Origin: Comamonas halotolerans
Lineage (GTDB): Bacteria; Pseudomonadota; Gammaproteobacteria; Burkholderiales; Burkholderiaceae_C
Direction of reading: 5' to 3'
DNA: 64,000 nucleotides
Assembly: GCF_030162935.1 (NCBI RefSeq)
Contig: NZ_JASAUZ010000012.1
Span: 372,001 to 436,000 of the forward strand
The translations under genes and the position numbers were made by a program. Below are positions 57,096 through 64,000 of this stretch, one piece after another. A model generated the notes under the pieces. That model had not been told where the DNA came from. It worked only from the letters and a program-made list of their open reading frames with translations, and ran no database searches. Positions within the stretch are counted from its first letter, which is position 1; every line of letters begins with the position of its first letter.

Positions 57096-57953
57096 TCAGA
57101 CCGCCGACGGCGGCAGTGACATGTGCATGGGGCGCACGCTGACATCGCCGCTGATGACACTGCGCAGACCGTTATTAGTACGCAATTGCAGAGCGCCATC
57201 GGCCAGCACACCAAGCACTTCACCACTGCTGCCATCGCTCAAATGCACGTGCTGGCCGCGCAGCACATCGCGCGCAGCAAAGCGTTTTTGAAATGGCCCA
57301 AAGCCGTGGTTGGCAAATAGCAGCACATCGTCCACCAAGCGTGGCAACAGCTGTTTCAGGGCCCGAGGGGCGCTCCACTGCGCATCCACGTCCTGCAAAC
57401 AGGCTGCAGGGGTGGACAGTGCCTGGGCCTGAGCAGGCGGCCTGCGTACATTGATTCCTGTGCCGATGATGACAAAACGTGGCACACCAAGCCCTGCTCC
57501 AAAGCAAGCAGCATCCGTGGCGGGTGGTAGATTGGCTGTTTCGATCAAGGTGCCCCCCAGTTTGCGGCCATCGTGCAGCCATAAATCATTGGGCCATTTC
57601 ACGCCAATCTGAGGTTGGCTGCCAGTACCAGCGGGTTGCAGCGATTCAGCAATGCTCAACCCAACGACCAGCGACAAGCCCGACCAGTCTACGGGATTGA
57701 GCACCAGGCCCAGTGAATACATCAGGCAATCGCCGGGCTGGTTGACCCAGCTGCGGCCCTGGCGGCCTCGGCCAGCGGTTTGCGATTCGGTCACCAGCAC
57801 AATGGGCTCGGCACGGCCCGCACGCGCCCGGCGCATCAGTTCGGTGTTGCTGGAATCAATTTCGGGCAGTACCTCCATGGTGAAGCCGGGCAGTTTGGGG
57901 GCAATTTCCAGCCACAGGTCTTCGGCATGCCAATGTGTGGGTTGCGCGCTCAT
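57096..57953 (-). CDS. birA: Biotin-acetyl-CoA-carboxylase ligase
   Basis: It activates biotin to biotinyl-AMP and attaches it to the carboxyl carrier protein. The 285-residue protein has GRGRQGRSW (61-69), the catalytic KWPNDL (Lys119) and a C-terminal SH3-like domain. It lacks the N-terminal helix-turn-helix of E. coli BirA, so it cannot act as the bio-operon repressor. Its ATG overlaps the SET gene stop (ATGA). The type III pantothenate kinase gene that often follows birA in beta-proteobacteria is absent. Confidence 0.95.
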   Translation of the reverse strand: MSAQPTHWHAEDLWLEIAPKLPGFTMEVLPEIDSSNTELMRRARAGRAEPIVLVTESQTAGRGRQGRSWVNQPGDCLMYSLGLVLNPVDWSGLSLVVGLSIAESLQPAGTGSQPQIGVKWPNDLWLHDGRKLGGTLIETANLPPATDAACFGAGLGVPRFVIIGTGINVRRPPAQAQALSTPAACLQDVDAQWSAPRALKQLLPRLVDDVLLFANHGFGPFQKRFAARDVLRGQHVHLSDGSSGEVLGVLADGALQLRTNNGLRSVISGDVSVRPMHMSLPPSAV

Positions 57954-58474
57954 GTCCAGCTCCCATCGCAGGGAAAGTCTTCAGGCATTGGTGGGCGCCA
58001 GCCACGCTTGGGCGCCAGCATGGTTCCGCGGCAGGTGGAAGCACCACAAAAGCAAGCGTATTCGGCCTTGAGCGCCTTGGTGTAGCGCTCTTCCACCATC
58101 AGACCATAGTCGTAGTTCAGTTCTTCGCCACTGCGAATATTGCGCAATGCCACGATGTAGATACGGCCGCCACGCTCATCGGTGTAGCAGTTGGGGGCGC
58201 AGCTGTGGTTGATCCAGCGGGCCGAGTTACCGCCGTAGGTGGCATCGATCACCACATCGTTATCCACATGAAAGTAGAAAGTGTGGTTGGGCTGCGAAGG
58301 GTCATGGGGGTGACGCGCCTGGGCTTCTTCCCAATTGATCACTTCGCCTTTGTATTCAATGATGGTTTCGCCAGCGGCAATGTCCTGTACTGCAAACACG
58401 CCCTTGCCATGTACACCGGAGCGACGCGTCTGGATGCGCTTTCCAAGAGAAGAAGGGCGGGATGTGCTGGGCAT
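57950..58474 (-). CDS. SET-domain protein lysine methyltransferase
   Basis: This 174-residue protein is a complete SET domain. It has the SAM-binding HGKG (22-25), the RWINHSCAPNC pseudoknot motif (86-96), and EELNYDYG with the catalytic Tyr (117-124). The post-SET zinc cysteines CFC and C (141, 143, 148) follow. All key residues for lysine methylation are present. The substrate is unknown. It is divergent from topB across the alternating tract and coupled to birA. Relatives occur in many beta-proteobacteria; Chlamydia NUE methylates histones and itself. Confidence 0.9.
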   Translation of the reverse strand: MPSTSRPSSLGKRIQTRRSGVHGKGVFAVQDIAAGETIIEYKGEVINWEEAQARHPHDPSQPNHTFYFHVDNDVVIDATYGGNSARWINHSCAPNCYTDERGGRIYIVALRNIRSGEELNYDYGLMVEERYTKALKAEYACFCGASTCRGTMLAPKRGWRPPMPEDFPCDGSWT

Positions 58475-58494
58475 TGAAATCTCTGATAACTTAA

Positions 58495-58557
58495 ATATGC
58501 ACACATGCACGTGCGCGCACATGCGTACATGTACATATGCGCACGCACGCGTGCGTG
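58495..58557. repeat. 63-bp alternating purine-pyrimidine tract (Z-DNA candidate)
   Basis: Every base from 58495 to 58557 alternates purine and pyrimidine without a break, rich in CG, CA and TG steps and with inner palindromes such as ACGTGCGCGCAC and CACGCACGCGTGCGTG. It lies in the 150-base gap between the divergent SET and topB genes. Such a tract flips to left-handed Z-DNA under negative supercoiling. Confidence 0.9.
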
Positions 58558-58624
58558 AAGACGAATTGTAGAAGCGGTGGCCCCATGCTGTGTGGGCGGC
58601 CGTTGCAAATGACGAGAGCATTCA

Positions 58625-61531
58625 ATGACAAAGACCTTGGTGATAGCGGAAAAACCGTCGGTGGCACAAGACATCGTGCGGGCCCTCACGCCCGCCTATG
58701 GCAAGTTTGACAAGCACGAAGACCACTTTGAGAACGAGCAGTTCGTGGTGACCAGTGCAGTGGGCCATTTGGTGGAAATCCAGGCGCCCGAAGAGTTTGA
58801 CGTCAAGCGCGGCAAATGGAGCTTTGCCAACTTGCCGGTGATTCCGCCACGCTTTGATCTCAAACCGGTCGACAAGACCAAGAGCCGTTTGAACTCTGTG
58901 GTCAAGCAGGCCAAGCGCAAGGATGTGACGCAACTGATCAATGCCTGTGACGCGGGTCGCGAGGGTGAGCTGATCTTCCGTCTGATCGAGCAATACGCAG
59001 GTGGAGCGAAGGGCGGGCTGGGCAAGCCAATTTCTCGCTTGTGGCTGCAGTCCATGACGCCGCAGGCGATTCGTGAGGGCTTTGAGAAGCTGCGCAGCGA
59101 TCAACAGATGCAGGGTCTGGCCGATGCTGCGCGCAGCCGCTCCGAGGCCGACTGGCTGGTGGGTATCAACGGCACGCGTGCCATGACGGCATTCAATTCG
59201 CGTGACGGCGGTTTCTTTCTGACCACGGTGGGCCGTGTGCAGACGCCGACGCTGTCATTGGTGGTGGATCGTGAAGACAAGATTCGCAAGTTCATCAGCC
59301 GTGATTACTGGGAGGTGCACGGCACGTTTGATGCGCAGGCTGGTCAGTACCTGGGCAAGTGGTTCAATCCTCAGTGGAAAAAAACCGAGGATGCCGAGGC
59401 CAAAGCCGACCGTGTCTGGAGCAAGCATGAGGCGGAGTCCATTGCTGCCGCAGTCAAGGGCAAGCCTGCCACAGTCACCGAGGAGAGCAAGCCCACCACC
59501 CAGGCTTCGCCGCTGCTGTTCGATCTGACCAGCTTGCAGCGTGAGGCCAACGGCAAGTTTGGCTTCTCGGCCAAGACCACGCTGGCGCTGGCGCAAAGCC
59601 TGTACGAGCGCCACAAGGCGCTGACTTACCCGCGTACCGACTCACGAGCGCTGCCGGAAGACTATGTGCCGGTAGCACGGCAGACCTTCGAGATGCTGGC
59701 CAACAGTGGCATGCGCCATCTGGAGCCCTTCGCACAGCAAGCACTCGGCGCTGGTTATGTGCGTCCCACCAAACGCATTTTTGACAATGCCAAGGTATCA
59801 GACCACTTTGCCATCATCCCCACCACGCAGGCGCCTGCTGGCCTGTCTGAGGCTGAGCAAAAGCTGTATGACCTGGTCGTGCGCCGCTTTATGGCGGTGT
59901 TCTTCCCCAGCGCCGAATACCAAGTCACCACCCGTGTCTCGCAGGTGGAGCAGCACCATTTCAAAACTGAAGGCAAGGTGCTGGTCAAACCCGGCTGGTT
60001 GGCCATTTACGGTAAGGAAGCGGCCAATGAAGTCGAGGATGCCAAGGAAGGTGACAAGGGGCAGCCCTTGGTGGCGGTACAGCCTGGAGAGCACCCACGC
60101 ACCAGCGATGCACAGCCCAAGGGCCTGAAGACCAAGCCTCCTGCCCGTTACTCGGAAGCGACGCTGTTGGGCGCGATGGAAAGCGCGGGCAAGCAGGTGG
60201 AAGACGATGAACTGCGCGAAGCCATGCAGGAAAAGGGCCTGGGCACACCTGCGACGCGTGCGGCCATCATCGAAGGCTTGCTGACCGAAAAATACATGCT
60301 GCGCGAAGGGCGCGAGCTGATTCCCACGGCCAAGGCTTTCCAGTTGATGACGCTGCTGCGTGGTCTGGAAATCAATGAACTCTGTCGTGCTGATCTCACG
60401 GGCGAGTGGGAGTACAAGCTCTCGCAAATGGAAAAAGGTGAGCTTTCGCGCACAGCCTTCATGCAGCAGATTGCAGGCATGACGGAAAAAATCGTGCGCA
60501 AGGCCAAGGAGTATGACCGCGACACCATTCCGGGGGATTACGCCACCTTGGCAACACCTTGTCCCAACTGTGGTGGCATCGTCAAAGAAAACTATCGCCG
60601 CTACGCCTGCACCGGTGCCGACGGCCACAGCGATGGTTGCGGCTTCTCGTTCACCAAATCGCCCGCAGGCCGCACCTTTGAGACGCACGAGGCCGAGCAA
60701 TTGCTGCGCGAGCGCCGCATTGGCCCGCTGGAAGGGTTTCGCTCCAAGGCTGGTTGGCCATTTGTGGCCGAAGTTGCCATCGTGCGTGATGAGGAAGCCA
60801 AGAACTTCAAGCTGGAATTCGACTTTGGCGAAGACGAGAAAGAAGCGGAAGCCAGTGGGCCTGTGGACTTTGTGGGTCAGCAATCGTTGGGCAACTGTCC
60901 GAAGTGTGGCTCTCCCGTTTTTGAGCATGGGGCCAACTACGTGTGCAGCCGCTCTGTGCCGACGGCGCAGCAGCCCACGCCGTCGTGTGACTTCAAGAGC
61001 GGCCAGATCATTCTGCAGCAGCCGATTGAGCGCGAGCAGATGAGCAAGCTGCTGGCTACCGGCAAAACCGATCTTCTGGAGAAGTTTGTCTCCAACCGCA
61101 CACGTCGCAACTTCAAGGCCTTCCTGGCCTGGGATGCTGCTGCTGGCAAAGTCAATTTCGAGTTCGAAGCCAGCAAGTACCCAGCGCGCAAACCGGCAGC
61201 AGGTGGTGCGGCTAAAACAGCAACTACTGCCAAGAAAGCGCCTGCAGCCAAGAAGACCACTGCGGCCAAGAAAACAGTTGCGAGAAAGACCGTGGCAGCC
61301 AACTACCGCCCCGATGCTGCTTTGGCGGCTGTGATTGGCGACAGCCCTGTGGCACGCACCGAGGTGGTCAAAAAAGTGTGGGACTACGTGAAGGCCCACA
61401 ATCTGCAGGATCCTAAGGACAAGCGCGTGATTGTTGCGGACGCCAAGCTGCTGCCAGTATTTGGCAAGGAGCGTGTTGGGATGTTTGAGGTCACAGGGCT
61501 GGTTGGCAAGCATCTGGTGGCCAACGACTGA
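58625..61531 (+). CDS. topB: DNA topoisomerase III with C-terminal SWIB domain
   Basis: This type IA topoisomerase of 968 residues relaxes and decatenates DNA using a 5' phosphotyrosine link. It has a Toprim domain (MTKTLVIAEKPSVAQDI at the start; NACDAGREGELIFRLIE near 107-123), the active site YPRTDSR (Tyr335), and a CPNCGGIV zinc motif near 646. A second cysteine set CPKCGSPVF is near 758. A Lys/Ala-rich H1-like linker (about 855-892, repeated AAKK units) leads to a SWIB/MDM2 domain (about 893-968; KRVIVADAKLLPVFGKERV). E. coli TopB (653 residues) lacks the tail. It is divergent from the SET gene. Confidence 0.96.
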   Translation: MTKTLVIAEKPSVAQDIVRALTPAYGKFDKHEDHFENEQFVVTSAVGHLVEIQAPEEFDVKRGKWSFANLPVIPPRFDLKPVDKTKSRLNSVVKQAKRKDVTQLINACDAGREGELIFRLIEQYAGGAKGGLGKPISRLWLQSMTPQAIREGFEKLRSDQQMQGLADAARSRSEADWLVGINGTRAMTAFNSRDGGFFLTTVGRVQTPTLSLVVDREDKIRKFISRDYWEVHGTFDAQAGQYLGKWFNPQWKKTEDAEAKADRVWSKHEAESIAAAVKGKPATVTEESKPTTQASPLLFDLTSLQREANGKFGFSAKTTLALAQSLYERHKALTYPRTDSRALPEDYVPVARQTFEMLANSGMRHLEPFAQQALGAGYVRPTKRIFDNAKVSDHFAIIPTTQAPAGLSEAEQKLYDLVVRRFMAVFFPSAEYQVTTRVSQVEQHHFKTEGKVLVKPGWLAIYGKEAANEVEDAKEGDKGQPLVAVQPGEHPRTSDAQPKGLKTKPPARYSEATLLGAMESAGKQVEDDELREAMQEKGLGTPATRAAIIEGLLTEKYMLREGRELIPTAKAFQLMTLLRGLEINELCRADLTGEWEYKLSQMEKGELSRTAFMQQIAGMTEKIVRKAKEYDRDTIPGDYATLATPCPNCGGIVKENYRRYACTGADGHSDGCGFSFTKSPAGRTFETHEAEQLLRERRIGPLEGFRSKAGWPFVAEVAIVRDEEAKNFKLEFDFGEDEKEAEASGPVDFVGQQSLGNCPKCGSPVFEHGANYVCSRSVPTAQQPTPSCDFKSGQIILQQPIEREQMSKLLATGKTDLLEKFVSNRTRRNFKAFLAWDAAAGKVNFEFEASKYPARKPAAGGAAKTATTAKKAPAAKKTTAAKKTVARKTVAANYRPDAALAAVIGDSPVARTEVVKKVWDYVKAHNLQDPKDKRVIVADAKLLPVFGKERVGMFEVTGLVGKHLVAND

Positions 61532-61551
61532 TCCGCTGTGTGACTGACAAC

Positions 61552-61593
61552 AACGCCGCACTGCGCTCCAATTGGAGTGCTTGCGGCGTTTTC
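61552..61593 (+). terminator. Intrinsic terminator of topB
   Basis: AACGCCGCA (61552-61560) pairs with TGCGGCGTT (61582-61590), with an inner CTCCAATTGGAG stem in the loop, then TTC. Confidence 0.75.
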
Positions 61594-61650
61594 ATGTTTT
61601 TGACATGGGCGTCTGACATGCTGCATCCCTGATTGAATGGAGAAATTGCG

Positions 61651-62412
61651 ATGACCTTGAACCCTCCTGCGCGCCATATCGCTTTGCCTGGTACGACCAA
61701 CTTTCGCGATCTCGGTGGCTATGTGGGCCATGGTGGTCGCAGCGTGCGATGGCGCACGCTGTTTCGTTCAGACCACCTGGCTGATTTGACAGACGAGGGG
61801 CTGCGTGCCCTGCAAGGGTTAGGTGTGCGTCGCAGCGCTGACTTTCGGGGTGTGCAAGAGCGCACAACAGATGCCTACGCATGGGAGGGGGTGCAAACCC
61901 ATGCGCTTACCGTTGAGCCCACGGTAGTTCAAAAAGCATTGGCGTTGATTCATGCTGGAGGCAGTATGACGGCTGAAGACAGTGTGGCCTTGATGCAGGA
62001 AACCTATCGCCACTTTGTGCGTGACAACGCAGCACAGTTTGCGCAGCTGTTCCAGTTGCTGCTGCAAGAAGATGCGCCGACGGTGATTCACTGCACGGCG
62101 GGCAAAGATCGAACCGGGTGGGCTGCGGCCTTGATTTTGGAAACATTGGGAGTGGCACGCACCGACATTGAGCGCGATTACCTGCTTACCAACCAGTACT
62201 ACCAACGCCCGGCTGCCATGGCTGCGCGTGCTGCGCAATCTGTGCCGCAAGATATCCTGAATGTGCTGTGGCGGGTGCAGCCGGAATTCCTGGCAAGTGC
62301 TTATGAGATGGTCGAGCGTGATTATGGGGATATGCCCACTTATCTGCGAGAAGCCATGCAACTCGACGAATCAGCTCAGAACACCTTGCGCGCACGCTAT
62401 CTGCAGGCATGA
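61651..62412 (+). CDS. Protein tyrosine phosphatase (Tyr_phosphatase family)
   Basis: This 253-residue phosphatase has the P-loop HCTAGKDRTG (Cys148, Arg154) and an N-terminal NFRDLGGY motif (17-24), the signature of the bacterial Tyr_phosphatase_3 group that includes lipid and protein phosphatases such as Listeria LipA. GGAG lies nine bases ahead of the ATG at 61651. The substrate, protein or phosphoinositide-like lipid, cannot be told. A perfect hairpin GCAGGCAT/ATGCCTGC (62403-62420) spans the stop. Confidence 0.88.
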   Translation: MTLNPPARHIALPGTTNFRDLGGYVGHGGRSVRWRTLFRSDHLADLTDEGLRALQGLGVRRSADFRGVQERTTDAYAWEGVQTHALTVEPTVVQKALALIHAGGSMTAEDSVALMQETYRHFVRDNAAQFAQLFQLLLQEDAPTVIHCTAGKDRTGWAAALILETLGVARTDIERDYLLTNQYYQRPAAMAARAAQSVPQDILNVLWRVQPEFLASAYEMVERDYGDMPTYLREAMQLDESAQNTLRARYLQA

Positions 62413-62504
62413 ATGCCTGCGTGGCAACCTTGTGTTTGCCATGATGGCACTGTGTCCAATGCAAGATCAAGCTTTGCGCTAAACTGTTTAAATTGAGAGC
62501 AATG

Positions 62505-62536
62505 AACGCTTGTAAAGCAAGCGTTTTGTGACATTT
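62505..62536 (+). terminator. Possible intrinsic terminator
   Basis: AACGCTTG (62505-62512) pairs with CAAGCGTT (62518-62525), then TTGTGACATTTTTT. The T-run is interrupted. Confidence 0.5.
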
Positions 62537-62592
62537 TTTGCAATTTCCCAAGCCGCCTTGGGGTGGTGGACGCAGCACTTCGAGCTTCAGTC

Positions 62593-63165
62593 ATGTTTCG
62601 CCGTCGTTTTTTCCTTGCCGCAGCAGCAGCCAGTACCATGTGGATCAGTGCCTGCTCGCAGGCCGTGCCGACCAAGATCAACATCCCGCAGGCGCAGCTG
62701 GAGCAAGGGCTGGCAGAGCATTTTCCCAAGCAGTTTCCGGTTGCGGGCCTGCTGCAGTTCGATATGCAGCAGCCTCAATTGCTGCTGCTGCCGGTGAGCA
62801 ATCAGCTGCAGACCACCTTGTCCGTACAGCTGTCCGGCCCTGCCTTGCGCCAAAGCTTGAGCGGTCAGATGCAGGTGCGCTTTGGCCTGTACTACGAGCC
62901 CCGCGACCGCAGTGTGCGTGCGCAGCGCGTGGAGGTGCTTTCGCTGATGCTGCCCGATGCGCCTGCCGCCATGGCTGACATGGTGCAGACCTATGGCCTG
63001 CGCTTGGCGCAGCAAGCGCTGCAGGGCTTTCCGCTCTACACCGTGAAACCAGAAGATCTGGAACTGGCTGATAGCTTGGGCCTGCAGCCAGGAGCCATCA
63101 CCGTGACGGACAAAGGCCTGACCGTAGCCATCGAACAAAAGCCGGTAGTCAGCAGCAAGCCCTAG
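62593..63165 (+). CDS. DUF1439 lipoprotein (YceB-like)
   Basis: This 190-residue protein has an Arg-rich start (MFRRRFFLAAAA), a lipobox ISAC (Cys21) and the DUF1439 domain, which in E. coli YceB is a tubular lipid-binding-like lipoprotein. The ATG at 62593 is chosen from the signal peptide. Function is unknown; a role in outer membrane lipid or envelope traffic is inference. Confidence 0.8.
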   Translation: MFRRRFFLAAAAASTMWISACSQAVPTKINIPQAQLEQGLAEHFPKQFPVAGLLQFDMQQPQLLLLPVSNQLQTTLSVQLSGPALRQSLSGQMQVRFGLYYEPRDRSVRAQRVEVLSLMLPDAPAAMADMVQTYGLRLAQQALQGFPLYTVKPEDLELADSLGLQPGAITVTDKGLTVAIEQKPVVSSKP

Positions 63166-63256
63166 GCGGTGGCGGTCAAGCCCGCTAACATCGTGTCTCC
63201 ATTGACAAGACTGTGCTGCAGCGCTTGCGCTGTGGCTTTGGCTGGAGAGCAGCACG

Positions 63257-63967
63257 ATGCAACAATCCCTGGTACACCCCATCACCCGCAAGTGGCCCGC
63301 CCAGTTTCCGCAGAGGCTGCAACTGTATTCCTTGCCCACACCGAATGGCATCAAGGTGTCGGTGATGCTTGAGGAGGTGGGCATTCCGTATGAAGCCCAC
63401 CGGGTGGACATTCATGCCAATGACCAGTTCTCTGCAGAGTTTCTGGCGCTCAACCCCAATAACAAAATCCCGGCCATTCTCGATCCGAATGGCCCTGGGG
63501 GGCAGCCACTGGGTTTGTTCGAGTCAGGGGCTATCCTGGTCTACCTGGCAGAAAAGTCCGGTCAGCTGCTGTCATCGGATGCACGGTCGCGCTATGAAAC
63601 CCTGCAGTGGCTGATGTGGCAGATGGGCGGAGCTGGTCCCATGTTTGGTCAGGTGGGCTTCTTCCATCGATATGGCGGCAAAGACTTTGAGGACAAGCGT
63701 CCCCTGCAGCGTTATGTGAATGAGGCCAAACGTTTGCTGGGCGTGCTGGATCAGCGTTTGCAAGACCGAGAGTGGATCATGGGCAGCGACTACAGCATTG
63801 CCGATATTGCGGTGCTGCCCTGGATTCGCTGCCTGCATGTGAACTATGAGGCGGAGGCTCTGCTGGACTTGCCCAGCTATGCCAATGTGCAGCGCGTGCT
63901 GGCAACCTGGTTGGAACGCCCTGCGGTTCAGCGAGGATTAAATGTGCCGCCAGCAGTAAATCCATGA
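63257..63967 (+). CDS. Glutathione S-transferase, YghU/YfcG-like
   Basis: This 236-residue protein has a thioredoxin-like N-terminal domain (about 20-100; LPTPNGIKVSVMLEEVGIPYEAHRVD, and NNKIPAILDPNG with the cis-Pro) and a helical C-terminal domain. The TPNGIKV motif with Asn marks the Ure2p/YfcG/YghU group, which binds two glutathiones and has disulfide-bond reductase activity. The end of the window follows its stop by 33 bases. Confidence 0.92.
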   Translation: MQQSLVHPITRKWPAQFPQRLQLYSLPTPNGIKVSVMLEEVGIPYEAHRVDIHANDQFSAEFLALNPNNKIPAILDPNGPGGQPLGLFESGAILVYLAEKSGQLLSSDARSRYETLQWLMWQMGGAGPMFGQVGFFHRYGGKDFEDKRPLQRYVNEAKRLLGVLDQRLQDREWIMGSDYSIADIAVLPWIRCLHVNYEAEALLDLPSYANVQRVLATWLERPAVQRGLNVPPAVNP

Positions 63968-64000
63968 TTTACTTGCAATTGTCTTGTTAATGGAACACTC

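Noticed and set aside
59798..61561. A 587-codon open frame antisense to topB
   Set aside because: It mirrors topB codon bias, has no domain pattern, and is rich in His, Arg and Cys as expected of a shadow of a high-G+C gene.

Overview
The window looks like ordinary core chromosome of a betaproteobacterium of the family Comamonadaceae, most likely Comamonas or a close relative. This rests on gene content and order: a glnE - yhdP - nitrilase block, BirA without a DNA-binding domain, fused indolepyruvate ferredoxin oxidoreductase, tandem Bug-type binding proteins, DUF3717/DUF1289, TfpX pilin accessory, and SWIB-tailed topoisomerase III. It also rests on a moderately high G+C content by eye. I see no rRNA, tRNA, CRISPR array, insertion sequence or prophage.

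Layout. 1-10.4 kb: pyrF, an EamA permease, exoD, then the leftward set purB - yaeQ - pgk, a degenerate HD-GYP gene and glnE. 10.5-18 kb: yhdP, an Nit2-type amidase and a DctS/DctR-like two-component pair in one rightward run. 18-26.3 kb: an OmpA-like lipoprotein, a 42-residue membrane protein head to head with mltA, an Lrp - MFS pair, and a large indolepyruvate ferredoxin oxidoreductase divergent from the Lrp gene. 26.5-29.8 kb: yajC - secD - secF. 29.8-35.6 kb: dprA and a LysM protein, divergent from def - lipoprotein - fmt - azlC - azlD. 36.1-37.9 kb: a yybP-ykoY manganese riboswitch ahead of a TerC-family gene, then a Usp-like gene. 38-40.5 kb: a small membrane protein, an M48 protease and moaC. 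40.5-42.3 kb: a type IV pilin with its TfpX-type accessory gene, AT-rich and driven by a clear sigma-54 promoter. 42.3-48.2 kb: sucCD, argC, a wrecked hemerythrin gene, yddG and a frameshifted short-chain dehydrogenase. 48.3-50.6 kb: recX - recA and a divergent MarR gene. 50.8-56.3 kb: a TctD/TctE-like two-component system, a LysR regulator and two near-identical Bug-family binding proteins. 56.3-64 kb: a SPOR-like protein, birA, a SET-domain methyltransferase, topB with a SWIB domain, a tyrosine phosphatase, a DUF1439 lipoprotein and a glutathione transferase.

The most unusual stretch is 57.9-61.5 kb. A SET-domain lysine methyltransferase and topoisomerase III are divergently transcribed. 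TopB carries a lysine/alanine-rich, histone-H1-like linker and a C-terminal SWIB domain. Between the two genes lies a 63-bp uninterrupted alternating purine-pyrimidine tract, a strong Z-DNA candidate. Both proteins carry domain types best known from eukaryotic chromatin, and the sequence between them should respond to the supercoiling that topoisomerases control.

Other features worth a look are the Mn riboswitch, the sigma-54 pilin cassette, the palindromic operator in the recA/marR promoter region, a terminator that runs straight into the exoD start codon, start codons of opposite-strand genes sharing one CATG, and local gene decay on both sides of yddG.
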